The notes: generated from the sequence alone by a model not told the origin. 64,000 nucleotides of DNA from Nitrogeniibacter sp041600915 (GCA_041600915.1 JBFIJC010000001.1:1-64000), one strand, 5' to 3'; shown: positions 38,092 through 46,945, counted from the first letter of the stretch. Numbers and translations: made by a program.

Positions 38092-39378
38092 ATGACCGAC
38101 AAACTGACAATCGCCGAGCGCGAGAAGTACCGTCGCACTTGGCAGGACGAAGGCTATCGCGTCAGATCACCGGGGCTTCGGCATCTCGACGCGGCACTCA
38201 AGTGGATGGCGCCGCCGCCTGGCGCCACGATCACGGATTGGGGCAGCGGCAGCGGACAAGCCACCGACGCAATGGTGGATCGAGGTTTCGACGTCCGCAT
38301 GGTGGATATCGCGGCCAACGCCTACCGCGGCAAGAACGGCCCGGTCATCGAGTCGTGCCTATGGGAACTGCCATACGACATGGGCGCGACGGAATACGGG
38401 TTCTGTGCTGACGTGCTGGAGCACATCCCGCCGGAGCGCGTTGATCTCGTTCTCAACGGCATCGCCAAGCGAACGCGGACGGCCTGCTACTTCCAGATCG
38501 CGCTGTTCAGACACGACACCTTTGCCGGCCCGCTCCACCTGAGCGTCTTCCCGGCCGAGTGGTGGCGCAGACGGATCCTGCAGCACTTCGGATCAGCCGA
38601 GTTTCGGGTGATCGGAAGCAAGCATGTCTTGGCGGTCGCGCGGACATCCGACGTCGCCACACTCACTGAAAGGAAGAAAGCAACCATGGAAAAAGACTTC
38701 CGTGCTCTGGCCCTTGCGCACAAGGGCAAGACCATCTGCGTCATGGGCGGCGCGCCGTCGCTCGCCGACGACCTGGCCAAGATCAAGGCCGACATCTACA
38801 TCAGCGCCAATGGCCACGGCGCCGATCTCGTGACGCCGCACTACCTGTTGGCGATGGACGAGACCAACAAGCGCACGAACGGCCCGATGGGCGATGACTT
38901 GCGATCAGCGGTTCCTGGCGTGCCGATCATCAGCCCGCATGCCTACGCAGATCACCAGCTGACCGACTGGCCGCAGGCGCCGCGGTTCGTGCTCTCCGGC
39001 ATGGTGGCTGTCTGGGCGGCTTTCATGATGGGCGCGAAATGCGTGGTTGTGGCCGGCATGGATGCCTACGGCGGCGAATCTGGCTACATCGACGAGGCGC
39101 GCAAGATGGCCCGCGACGTGCCGGTACCTGTGCGCACGCTGAGCGGCCCGCTCTCTGAGGTGTGGCCGGCATACGAACCCGCCGAGAAGTTCGGTCGCTA
39201 CTCGACCCCGGCGCAGATCGAGGGATGGATCAACGCGTCCGCCGACGGAGAGATCACCGTCGAAGTACTCAAGCCGACTACGGTCCGCGGATTGCCGCGA
39301 AACAAGGGTGACGAACTGAAGGTCTCCCGACACGAAGTCCGCCGCCTCCTGAAGCACCGGATGCTGCGCGAGATCTGA
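38092..39378 (+). CDS. Methyltransferase fused to DUF115/Maf-like domain
   Basis: 428 residues. Residues about 1-190 form a class I SAM-dependent methyltransferase: motif I ITDWGSGSGQATDAMVDRGF, then FCADVLEHIPPERVD. Residues about 199-428 (ICVMGGAPSLADDLAKIKAD, IYISANGHGADLVTPHYLLA, FMMGAKCVVVAGMD) resemble the DUF115/MptE-like family, linked in bacteria to flagellin glycosylation and nucleotide-sugar or pterin chemistry. An in-frame ATG at 38686 with AAAGGAAG upstream would yield the second domain alone. It sits between capsid and connector genes. Substrate unknown. Confidence 0.72.
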   Translation: MTDKLTIAEREKYRRTWQDEGYRVRSPGLRHLDAALKWMAPPPGATITDWGSGSGQATDAMVDRGFDVRMVDIAANAYRGKNGPVIESCLWELPYDMGATEYGFCADVLEHIPPERVDLVLNGIAKRTRTACYFQIALFRHDTFAGPLHLSVFPAEWWRRRILQHFGSAEFRVIGSKHVLAVARTSDVATLTERKKATMEKDFRALALAHKGKTICVMGGAPSLADDLAKIKADIYISANGHGADLVTPHYLLAMDETNKRTNGPMGDDLRSAVPGVPIISPHAYADHQLTDWPQAPRFVLSGMVAVWAAFMMGAKCVVVAGMDAYGGESGYIDEARKMARDVPVPVRTLSGPLSEVWPAYEPAEKFGRYSTPAQIEGWINASADGEITVEVLKPTTVRGLPRNKGDELKVSRHEVRRLLKHRMLREI

Positions 39379-39395
39379 CCCACAGGAGACTCACG

Positions 39396-39617
39396 GTGAG
39401 CGAGAAGAAACTGTACGACGTCCTGATCACCTTCAAGGACGGCCGGATCGAGTACGTGAAGGGCGAGCGCTGCCACTTCGGTGACGAAGACGCGACCCGC
39501 TTTCTTTCCTACGGATGGATTTCCGAAAGCGGCGGCGCGGCTCAGGTAGCCGGCGGCAAGAACATCGACTTGTCGATCAAGAACAGCAAGATCGGCATCA
39601 CTTCTGAGAGGGTTTGA
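39396..39617 (+). CDS. Small head-region protein
   Basis: 73 residues from GTG 39396. KLYDVLITFKDGRIEYVKGE followed by FLSYGWISESG; ends with a short beta segment. Between capsid and decoration-type genes; no firm function. Confidence 0.62.
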   Translation: MSEKKLYDVLITFKDGRIEYVKGERCHFGDEDATRFLSYGWISESGGAAQVAGGKNIDLSIKNSKIGITSERV

Positions 39618-39619
39618 GC

Positions 39620-40000
39620 ATGGCCAAGTCAGTACATAACGACGTCCTCGACGGGGCGCTGAACATCATCAAGAACAACTGCACGCGGCAGGTTGCGTGC
39701 AGCGCCGAGCCGACCACCTTCGCCGAGGCGAACGCGACCTACGCGCTGGCTGACGTGACGATGGCCGGGACCGACTTCACGATCGCCGACGGCGACACCA
39801 GCGGCCGGAAGGTGACTGTTGCCGCGAAATCGACCGTCACCATCGACGCCAGCGGCACCGCAAATCACGTCGCGCTGCTGGACGTGGCGAACTCGAAGCT
39901 GCTTGAAGTCACTACCTGCACGCCTCTGGTCCTGACCGCTGGCGGTGGCAACACCGTGAATTTCCCAGCGTGGGATATCGAGATCGCGGACCCGACCTGA
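39620..40000 (+). CDS. Putative head decoration or accessory structural protein
   Basis: 126 residues from ATG 39620. Thr/Ala-rich beta-sheet sequence (ADVTMAGTDFTIADGDTSGR, KVTVAAKSTVTIDASGT, LLDVANSKLLEVTTCTPLVL). Size and position fit a decoration protein; not proven. Confidence 0.6.
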   Translation: MAKSVHNDVLDGALNIIKNNCTRQVACSAEPTTFAEANATYALADVTMAGTDFTIADGDTSGRKVTVAAKSTVTIDASGTANHVALLDVANSKLLEVTTCTPLVLTAGGGNTVNFPAWDIEIADPT

Positions 40001-40002
40001 TC

Positions 40003-40440
40003 ATGAGCGTCGTTCTGGTTGCCCGCCGCAACACGCCGGGGCTTTTCGCCTGGCTGGTGCGCCGCTGGACAAAGTCGCGCTACGACCATTGCGAGCTGCT
40101 GGTGGGCGGGCGCTATCTGTCATCGGCGTTTCGGGACGGGGGCGTGCGGTCGGTGGATGAGGTCGACGGAGAGTGGGACGTTCTGCCGCTTCCATGGGCC
40201 GACGAAGCGGCGGTAGCTGGCTACTTTGCAGCTACCGATGGCCAGCCCTACGACTGGCCGGCGCTGATCGGCTCCCAGATTTTCAATCGGCGCGACGACG
40301 TTCCAAGTGCGGCGTTCTGCTCCGAGTGGTGCGCCGCCGCGCTGGGACTGCCAGTACCGCAGACATATTCCCCCGAGTCGCTATGGCGGCTGTGCCAATG
40401 GATCAACGAGGTGACGCATGACACCGCAGCAAATTATTGA
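40003..40440 (+). CDS. Permuted NlpC/P60-type cysteine peptidase-like protein
   Basis: 145 residues from ATG 40003. The conserved His (SRYDHCELLVGG) comes before the conserved Cys (SAAFCSEWCAAALGL), the order of the circularly permuted NlpC/P60 (LRAT/YiiX-like) families. Could cleave peptidoglycan at entry or process a lipid or amide. Located among head genes, not in the tail tip where phages usually carry NlpC/P60. Confidence 0.7.
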   Translation: MSVVLVARRNTPGLFAWLVRRWTKSRYDHCELLVGGRYLSSAFRDGGVRSVDEVDGEWDVLPLPWADEAAVAGYFAATDGQPYDWPALIGSQIFNRRDDVPSAAFCSEWCAAALGLPVPQTYSPESLWRLCQWINEVTHDTAANY

Positions 40441-40903
40441 TGCCATCGCCGCCGAGCCGCCGCTACAGGCGATGCGTGACGTGGGCGACTTGGCCGGCAT
40501 TGCCGCCGCCCTTAGCGGCCGGCAGAGCGTGCTTGTGCCGCGCATGCTTTCAGAACGCGGCGTGCGCGATCTGCCGGTGCTTCCGCGGAGCCGATACGCG
40601 CTGCTGACCGTGCTGCGCGATGCTGAAACGACGACGCCGGCATGGTTGGTTCCAACGCTGACCGCCGCTGGCGTGCCAGAGGAAGACCATGCCGCACTGG
40701 CCGACGACCTGGCCAGCGCATACCGGTGGATCACGCAAGAGGCGGGAATTGACGTGGCAAGCGCCGGTGCGCGGGCCATGCTCGACATCATCGGCGCCGC
40801 AGTGCCGGATGCCTCAGCCGCATGTGCGGCGGCAAAGGCGCTAGCCGAGCGGCCGGAAATTGTGACATGGCAGGAAGTTAAAACCGCAATGGAGGCAATC
40901 TAA
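40418..40903 (+). CDS. Hypothetical structural-region protein
   Basis: 161 residues, all-helical, Ala-rich (IIDAIAAEPPLQAMRDVGDL, ALSGRQSVLVP, LADDLASAYRWITQEAG). It overlaps the previous gene by 23 nt. Function unknown. Confidence 0.65.
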   Translation: MTPQQIIDAIAAEPPLQAMRDVGDLAGIAAALSGRQSVLVPRMLSERGVRDLPVLPRSRYALLTVLRDAETTTPAWLVPTLTAAGVPEEDHAALADDLASAYRWITQEAGIDVASAGARAMLDIIGAAVPDASAACAAAKALAERPEIVTWQEVKTAMEAI

Positions 40904-41283
40904 TGCTTGGCGCATATTATCGACTTGTCGCCGTAAACGAGCAGGGCGCTTCGGTCACGGTCACAGCTAAAATCAAGCGGCGCAAGTTTGGTACTGATGG
41001 TTCGCTGACGTTGGAGGCGGCTCCGGTCACACTGCTTAATGCGGTGTCGATCCCGCTGTCGAGCACCACATCGTCAACGGGTGTGGACAACGGTACGGAT
41101 AAGTACCTATTCGCGGAAATTGAATTTACCGTCGTCGCTACATCGACCGGCTTGGTGTCACTCTACCTTTCCCGAAGTGTGGATGGCGGAACTACCTATC
41201 CCGACGCAGGCAAGGGGCAGCTTATCGGCGCAATTAACTTCACGGCAAGCGGAACGCAGCGGCGCGTCTTCAACTTGGAGTGA
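40903..41283 (+). CDS. Hypothetical structural-region protein
   Basis: 126 residues, beta-rich (RLVAVNEQGASVTVTAKIKR, LFAEIEFTVVATSTGLVSLY, LSRSVDGGTTYPDAG). Looks like a virion surface or fibre-associated domain. Lower GC and different codon use than its neighbours suggest exchange. Confidence 0.6.
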   Translation: MLGAYYRLVAVNEQGASVTVTAKIKRRKFGTDGSLTLEAAPVTLLNAVSIPLSSTTSSTGVDNGTDKYLFAEIEFTVVATSTGLVSLYLSRSVDGGTTYPDAGKGQLIGAINFTASGTQRRVFNLE

Positions 41284-41288
41284 CCTGA

Positions 41289-43061
41289 ATGGGCTCCATT
41301 ATTCTGCCGCGAGTTTGGGACCGGCAGCCTGGGGAAGCTGCGGAAATCGACTGGTCGCACCCGTTTCTCTCAGAAGCGCTGGCAGTTGTTGATCCGCTTA
41401 CCGGGACAGAGCGTGTCACCGGGGTTCCGCTGACGCCGTTGTTCGGCTCGGAGAAGATCGCAGCCGGCGAGCATGGTCTTGGGTTCTACACAGGCAACAA
41501 CGCCAAGTGGCAGTTCCAGGGGCGCATCCCGTCAGACCCCATATATGACCGAGAGACATCAATCTTTGTCTTATCGACGATCCTTGAAGCGCCAGTCAAA
41601 ACTTATGGTGCGATCATGGGGCAGCAGGCCCCGTCGCAGTACGGCATTATTACAAAATCGCCGGCGGCCAATCTATACGCATCTTGGGCACCTGATAGCC
41701 AGTTACTCACCACGCTTGCGGCAAATAAGACCTATGTTGCCTATGGGCGTGGCAATAAGTTCGCTGCGAATCAATCGCAATACGCTGCGGGGGAGTTCAG
41801 GAAGGGCGAATATGCGCTCGGCGCCCCATTCAGCAACGCGGGGGTTTTCGGCTATCCGTCCGACTGGTATCTAGGCGGTGACCATCGCTATGCGACTGAT
41901 CGATATCTGACTCAACTTGTTCACCTTGTCATCATCACGAACGGGTATCGCAGCGAAGCTGAATTCCAAGATATTGCTGAAAATCCTTGGCAGATATTCA
42001 AAAGACGCCCCCTGCTTGTCCATTTTTCTTCAGGCGGGGGGGCCGCCAATCTGATGATTGGCAATTCGATGTTCGCAATGTCATCGGACGGGGTGACGCT
42101 TCAATCCGGCGTGTTTCTCAGTGCGGCTGACGTTTCCCATGGACTGAGTTCTGGTGTTCTGGCGATCAACGCCGGTGTCGAGTTGGCGGCCGGCTCTGCT
42201 CGGCACGGCATTTCTTCTGAATCTGCAGTTCTGTCCAGCATCTCGATCATCCAGGCGAGTGATGCCGCACACGGACACGCAGCAGACGCCGCGGATCTGT
42301 CATCGCAGCACACGCTGCAATCTGCCGGCGCGCTGCATTCGGTGTCTTCGGACAACGCCGATCTGTTTAGTGGCACGTCCTTGGACTCAGCCGATGCGAC
42401 GCATTCTGTTTCCGCCGATGGCGTGGTGATCTCGTCGTCAAGCTTCCTGCAAGCAAGCGATGCGATTCACGCCCATTTAGCTGACGGCCTGGCGCTGTCG
42501 GCCGCTCTCGCTCTCGTGGTGTCAGGCGCCGCACACGGCGTCACATCGGACAATGCCACGATGGATTCCGGCACGGCGCTTTCGGTCAATGACGCGACCC
42601 ACGCGCTGGCGTCCGAAGCCCCTGCGATATACGCGCAGCTCACCCTGCAGGCAGATGACGCTCAGCATGGCCTGTCGTCGGAGGCGTTCGCCTTGTCGGC
42701 CGCGCTGTCGCTGGTGCTCGACGATATCGCGCACTCGGTCGCCTCTGACGAGGTAGCGCTGAACTCCGGGGCTCTTCTGTCGCCGGATGGCGCAAATCAC
42801 GCGTATGCGTCCGATGTTGCATCGCTGAGCACCGCGCTTGCGCTGGCGATCGATGGCGCGTTGCACGCCCATCTGGCCGACGGAGTGGGCCTCTACGCGA
42901 GCCTGAATCTGGCGATCTCTGATGCTCTGCACGCGCATTCGGCCGCTGCGGCGAATCTTAACAATGGGGCCGCCGCACTATCGGCTGATCGCACTCTGGC
43001 GGTTGCGGCAGAGATCCGGCGCCTGGTGGTGGCTATTGAATCTAGGAGATGGCTGCAATGA
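41289..43061 (+). CDS. Large repeat protein: LamG-like N-terminus plus fourteen 22-residue repeats
   Basis: 590 residues. The first 250 residues look like a concanavalin/LamG-type beta sandwich (GLGFYTGNNAKWQFQGRIPS, FRKGEYALGAP, LVHLVIITNGY). From about residue 255 to 560 there are 14 repeats of exactly 22 residues with no gaps, each built on DAxHxxxSD followed by a hydrophobic-alternating strand (xLxSxxxL). In the first repeat His is replaced by Phe. Probable virion surface fibre or solenoid. AT content in the N-terminal part is higher than in neighbours. Confidence 0.7.
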   Translation: MGSIILPRVWDRQPGEAAEIDWSHPFLSEALAVVDPLTGTERVTGVPLTPLFGSEKIAAGEHGLGFYTGNNAKWQFQGRIPSDPIYDRETSIFVLSTILEAPVKTYGAIMGQQAPSQYGIITKSPAANLYASWAPDSQLLTTLAANKTYVAYGRGNKFAANQSQYAAGEFRKGEYALGAPFSNAGVFGYPSDWYLGGDHRYATDRYLTQLVHLVIITNGYRSEAEFQDIAENPWQIFKRRPLLVHFSSGGGAANLMIGNSMFAMSSDGVTLQSGVFLSAADVSHGLSSGVLAINAGVELAAGSARHGISSESAVLSSISIIQASDAAHGHAADAADLSSQHTLQSAGALHSVSSDNADLFSGTSLDSADATHSVSADGVVISSSSFLQASDAIHAHLADGLALSAALALVVSGAAHGVTSDNATMDSGTALSVNDATHALASEAPAIYAQLTLQADDAQHGLSSEAFALSAALSLVLDDIAHSVASDEVALNSGALLSPDGANHAYASDVASLSTALALAIDGALHAHLADGVGLYASLNLAISDALHAHSAAAANLNNGAAALSADRTLAVAAEIRRLVVAIESRRWLQ

Positions 43062-43357
43062 GTTCGTTCGACCTGAGCAACCCCGACAAGCCGAAGATCA
43101 TCAAGGATCCGGACGCGACGCTCGACTACATCATCGACTTGACTGGCTGGCTTGCCGATATCACAGACTCGCTGTCATCGCTCGTCGTGACCGGCGTCGG
43201 CGTGACGATCGATTCGAGCAACATCGATGGGGATATCTGCGTCGCATGGGTGTCAGGCGGAACAGTAGGGGAGACGGCGACTGTCACGTACAGATTCACT
43301 ACCCTCGGAGGACGCGGGGACGACCGGACGATCTACCTAAAAATCAAGGAGCGCTGA
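43058..43357 (+). CDS. Phage structural protein, single beta domain
   Basis: 99 residues from ATG 43058 (AGGAG upstream, 4-nt overlap with the repeat protein). LVVTGVGVTIDSSNIDGDIC, AWVSGGTVGETATVTYRFTT and DRTIYLKIKER form a compact Ig-like domain found in phage neck/tail regions (gp53-like fibre-associated). Confidence 0.68.
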   Translation: MSSFDLSNPDKPKIIKDPDATLDYIIDLTGWLADITDSLSSLVVTGVGVTIDSSNIDGDICVAWVSGGTVGETATVTYRFTTLGGRGDDRTIYLKIKER

Positions 43358-43358
43358 C

Positions 43359-43850
43359 GTGGCACTGACAACAACCCCCGGCGACGCATCTTCGGACAGC
43401 TACGCCTCGTTGGATGAAGCGGACGCCTATCACCTGGCGCGCGGCCGTGAATCCGCATGGGTCGATCTCGACGCCGAGGTGAAGGAACCGGCGCTGCGCA
43501 AAGCCACCGCCTACCTCGACGCGAAGTACGCATGGCGCGGCGACCGGGTGAGCAGTACTCAGGCGCTCGGATGGCCGCGCTTCGGGGTCGTGTTCGACGG
43601 CTACACGCTGGCATACGACGCGATCCCGGCACGACTGCGTGACGCGTGCTGCGAGCTGGCGCTGCGGGCGCTGACCGAAGATCTGTTCTCGGACGTCTCA
43701 GCCCAGCATGTCGAGTCGGTGAAGGTTGGGCCGATCGAACGAAAGCTGTCGGCGCCGTCGAACGGCAGCCAGAAGCGCTACCCGCTGGTTGATGCGATGT
43801 TGCGCGACCTGACTGTTTCCGGCAACTCGATCCGGCTGGTGCGCGCATGA
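43359..43850 (+). CDS. Head-tail connector (DnaT-like annotated family)
   Basis: 163 residues from GTG 43359. SYASLDEADAYHLARGRESA, LRKATAYLDAKYAWRGDRVS and LRDACCELALRALTEDLFSD match the phage family often labelled DnaT-like; by position it is the gp6-type head completion/adaptor protein. Confidence 0.8.
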   Translation: MALTTTPGDASSDSYASLDEADAYHLARGRESAWVDLDAEVKEPALRKATAYLDAKYAWRGDRVSSTQALGWPRFGVVFDGYTLAYDAIPARLRDACCELALRALTEDLFSDVSAQHVESVKVGPIERKLSAPSNGSQKRYPLVDAMLRDLTVSGNSIRLVRA

Positions 43851-44218
43851 GCTTCTACGGAGAGATGGCCGGCGTCGCCGACGAACTGCTCGCAGAGTTC
43901 GGCGTCCCGCTGACGGTCACCTATGTGACGACCGGATCGTATGACCCATCCACCGGAGGCGCCAGCACAACCACCACCGCTGCCACGGTGAGCGGATACG
44001 TCGAGGACTACGCAGATCGAGACATCGACGGTTCGCGCATCATGTCCGGCGACCGCCGGGTGTATCTGTCGGTTCGAGACACCGCCGGTGCGGCTGTTTC
44101 GAAGCCCGGGCCGAGCGACAAGATAACCGCAGACGGGGTGCAGTACAGCGTCGTCAATTCGAAGGCAATCCCTGGCGCAGGGGAAGCCTCGCTCTACGAC
44201 GTCCAGATTCGCCGCTGA
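43847..44218 (+). CDS. Head-tail joining/stopper protein
   Basis: 123 residues. Beta-barrel-like (GVPLTVTYVTTGSYDPSTGG, GDRRVYLSVRDTAGA, DKITADGVQYSVVN). Size and position match phage stopper proteins. 4-nt overlap with the adaptor gene. Confidence 0.72.
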   Translation: MSFYGEMAGVADELLAEFGVPLTVTYVTTGSYDPSTGGASTTTTAATVSGYVEDYADRDIDGSRIMSGDRRVYLSVRDTAGAAVSKPGPSDKITADGVQYSVVNSKAIPGAGEASLYDVQIRR

Positions 44219-44220
44219 CC

Positions 44221-44607
44221 GTGGCCGGACAATTCGCGCTCGACCTGTCTCGCCTCGTGAAGAAGGCGAAGGGTCAGACGGATACGGTCGTCCGAAAGGT
44301 GATGCTCGAGGCCTTCCGGAGCGTGGTGCTCAAGAGCCCGGTGGATACCGGACGGTTCCGTGGTAACTGGATCGTCGGGGTTGGGAACTACAGTACCTCG
44401 ACCACGGATGCGACAGACCTGGGCGGCGCGGCAACGATTCGCCGGATCACGTCGGATGTGATGGGCGCACGGATCGACGGCCGACCGATCTACCTCACGA
44501 ACAGCCTGCCGTACGCCAAGCGCCTCGAGTACGGCTATTCCGCCCAAGCGCCGAGCGGCATGGTCCGCCTCACGCTGACCGAAATCTCCTCGAAGTATGG
44601 GGTTTGA
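44221..44607 (+). CDS. HK97 gp10-like tail completion protein
   Basis: 128 residues from GTG 44221. SVVLKSPVDTGRFRGNWIVG and NSLPYAKRLEYGYSAQAPSG are the diagnostic motifs of the gp10-like family acting at the head-tail interface. Confidence 0.88.
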   Translation: MAGQFALDLSRLVKKAKGQTDTVVRKVMLEAFRSVVLKSPVDTGRFRGNWIVGVGNYSTSTTDATDLGGAATIRRITSDVMGARIDGRPIYLTNSLPYAKRLEYGYSAQAPSGMVRLTLTEISSKYGV

Positions 44608-44610
44608 CCA

Positions 44611-45033
44611 ATGAGCATCCAGACGATCCGCGCCGCACTCGAGGCGCGGCTGAAGGCGTTCGCCGATGCGCAGAGCCCGGCACTGTCCGTCGCGTGGCAG
44701 AACGTCGCATTCAAGCCGGCGACAGGTGCTGCCTACCTTCGCGCGACGCTGTTGCCGGCCGGAACGCTGAACCCGTCCGTCGGCATGCAGCACCTGCGCT
44801 ATATCGGCCTGCTGCAGGTGTCGGTGGTCGGCGTGCCCGGCACCGGTCCGGCGGCGGCAGAGAGCATCGCCAATGGCCTCGAAGACCATTTCCCGAGAGG
44901 CCTGCGCCTGACGCAATCCGGCCTCGTGATCAGCATCACCAACACCCCGTCCATCGCCCCTGCACAGCAGGATCCGGACAGATTCGTCATTCCCGTCTCC
45001 GTGCCGTACCGGTGCGAGCGGATCACCCCGTAA
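44611..45033 (+). CDS. Tail terminator (DUF4128-like)
   Basis: 140 residues. IRAALEARLKAFADAQSPAL, LRYIGLLQVSVVGVPGTGPA and AESIANGLEDHFPRGLRL match DUF4128 tail terminator proteins, which cap the tail tube. Confidence 0.85.
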   Translation: MSIQTIRAALEARLKAFADAQSPALSVAWQNVAFKPATGAAYLRATLLPAGTLNPSVGMQHLRYIGLLQVSVVGVPGTGPAAAESIANGLEDHFPRGLRLTQSGLVISITNTPSIAPAQQDPDRFVIPVSVPYRCERITP

Positions 45034-45054
45034 CTCAGCACAAGGAGCAGCATC

Positions 45055-46233
45055 ATGGCAGACGGCAGCCGTCACAGCCTGCGGATGGTCGCGGAGAGCA
45101 CCTACGGCACGACCCCGACCACCCCGGTTTTCGACATCATCCGCCACACCGGAACGACTCTCGGTCTCTCGAAAGAGGGCGTGCAGTCCGAAGAGATCCG
45201 CGACGACCGGCAGATCACCGACTTCCGCCACGGCGCGCGCCAGGTCGGCGGTGACATCAACATCGAGCTGTCCTACGGCAGCTTCGACGTGATCCTCGAG
45301 GCACTGCTCGGCGGCACATGGACGCCGAAGGCCACCATCACCGCGACCACGCTCTCGGCGCTGGCCTCTGACAACTCCTACAACGACAGCGGCAGCGGTT
45401 TCGTCGCGGCCGGGTTCGAGGTGGGTGACGATGTTGTGGTGACCGGCTTCACCGGTGACATCGACAACAACATCACGTCCGGCATCATCACTGCGGTGAC
45501 CGCCGGCAAGATCACGATCGGCGGCACCGACGGCGATGTGATCGTCGATGACGCGGCCGGCGAGTCGGTCACCATCGCCACCCGCGAGCAGATCCTGAAG
45601 GCCGGCACCACCCGGCGCAGCTTCACGCTTGAGCGCTTCTTCGGTGACATTCAGGTCGCCGACAAGCCGTTCCACCGCTTCACCGGCGTCGAGTTCAACT
45701 CGATGTCACTGGCGATCAACGCAAACGCGATGGTGACCGGCACTGTCGGCGTCGTCGGCCAGGACATGGCCACCGACACCGTGATCGTCTCCGGCGCAAC
45801 CTACAACGCAGCCAGCACCACGTCGCCTCTCGATAGCTTCACCGGTTCGCTGAAAGAGGGCGGGTCGCTGATCGCGGTCATCACCGAGATCTCGCTCGAG
45901 CTGAACAACGGCCTTGACCCGCGCTTCGTGGTCGGCTCGAAGGCCTCGATCCGTCCGGCAATCGGCCGCTCGAATGTCTCCGGCCAGGTGACCGCCTTCT
46001 TCGAGAACTCGACGCTGCTGGACAAGTTCAACAACGAGACCGAGACGAGCATTGAGTTCAGCCTGCCCGATGGCGCCGGCAACGTGCAGACCTACCTGAT
46101 GAGCCGGGTGAAATATACCGGCGGCCAGCCGGACGTGGAAGGCGAAGGCCCGGTCACCCTGGCCATGCCGTTCCAGGCGCTGCTGCACTCTGCCACCGGT
46201 ACCAACATCCAGATCAGCCGGACGCCAGCGTAA
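45055..46233 (+). CDS. Major tail tube protein
   Basis: 392 residues. HSLRMVAESTYGTTPTTPVF and SEEIRDDRQITDFRHGARQV open a tail tube fold. An extra beta domain is inserted (about 115-165: FEVGDDVVVTGFTGDIDNN). The last part (VEGEGPVTLAMPFQAL) closes the tube domain. Next to the terminator and the chaperone pair, as in other siphophages. Confidence 0.88.
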   Translation: MADGSRHSLRMVAESTYGTTPTTPVFDIIRHTGTTLGLSKEGVQSEEIRDDRQITDFRHGARQVGGDINIELSYGSFDVILEALLGGTWTPKATITATTLSALASDNSYNDSGSGFVAAGFEVGDDVVVTGFTGDIDNNITSGIITAVTAGKITIGGTDGDVIVDDAAGESVTIATREQILKAGTTRRSFTLERFFGDIQVADKPFHRFTGVEFNSMSLAINANAMVTGTVGVVGQDMATDTVIVSGATYNAASTTSPLDSFTGSLKEGGSLIAVITEISLELNNGLDPRFVVGSKASIRPAIGRSNVSGQVTAFFENSTLLDKFNNETETSIEFSLPDGAGNVQTYLMSRVKYTGGQPDVEGEGPVTLAMPFQALLHSATGTNIQISRTPA

Positions 46234-46670
46234 TGCCGGGGAAGAAGACGGCCGTCGGCATGGAAGCCTTCTTCACCCGTGATCGGGCGAACGATGGCAT
46301 CGAGCTCCCCCTGTACCTGCCGAACGGGGAGAAGAGTGAGCATTGGCTGCGCATCCGAGGCATCGATTCGGATGTGTTCCGCGAGGCCGAAGCCGAGCAC
46401 CGGCGCGAGGCGATGCGTACCGCCATGCTCGACGACCCCAAGGAGCGGGCCAAGGCCATCGCAGACGCGAAGCTGTCTCTGTTGGTGGCGCTTGTCGTCG
46501 GATGGTCGTTTGATCAGCCATGCACACCAGAGGAAATCAAGATCCTCTTCCGGCAGGCGCCGCAGCTGGCCGACGCGGTCGATCAAGCGGCGAGCAGGCG
46601 CGCGCTTTTTTTCGCGCAAAGGTCGAGCAGCTCGGAAAAGCCGCCGAAGCAGAGTTCCGGCTCGACCTGA
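46233..46670 (+). CDS. Tail assembly chaperone G
   Basis: 145 residues. IELPLYLPNGEKSEHWLRIR, LLVALVVGWSFDQPCTPEEI and KILFRQAPQLADAVDQAA fit the phage tail chaperone (gpG-like). A slippery heptamer near codon 126 allows a -1 shift into the T frame. The last 18 codons after it are used only in the unshifted product. Confidence 0.85.
   Translation: MPGKKTAVGMEAFFTRDRANDGIELPLYLPNGEKSEHWLRIRGIDSDVFREAEAEHRREAMRTAMLDDPKERAKAIADAKLSLLVALVVGWSFDQPCTPEEIKILFRQAPQLADAVDQAASRRALFFAQRSSSSEKPPKQSSGST
46607..46613 (+). promoter_or_regulatory. Programmed -1 ribosomal frameshift site (T TTT TTC)
   Basis: In the G reading frame codons are CTT-TTT-TTC, so T-TTT-TTC fits X-XXY-YYZ. After slippage the ribosome continues in the frame of 46614-46945. 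Same layout as the lambda G/GT pair. Confidence 0.85.
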
Positions 46671-46945
46671 AGCCAAAAGGCTCGAAGCAGAGCCTGCGCG
46701 CCAGCCTGATGCAGGTCTGGAAGAGCACCGGTCGCCAGCCTGCGCAGCTGGCCAGCGCACAGAAAATCCCGGACGAGCTCGCCTACGTCTGGGAATGGTA
46801 CCGGGAGGTGTGCGGCCATGAACCGCTCTCCTGGGGAGAGCTCGAGAGCTGGTCGAAGATGACCGGCAAACGCCTCCTCGGCTGGGAGGCTGAACTTATC
46901 CGATCCATCGATCGCATCTTCTGGAAGGTCCAACATGGCGGCTGA
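46614..46945 (+). CDS. T extension of the GT tail chaperone (made by -1 frameshift)
   Basis: Read only as the C-terminal part of a fusion starting at 46233 (about 237 residues). RAKVEQLGKAAEAEFRLDLK, QKIPDELAYVWEWYREVCGH and a Trp-rich tail are typical of GT partners that contact the tape measure. It overlaps the tape measure start by 11 nt. No independent RBS is seen. Confidence 0.82.
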
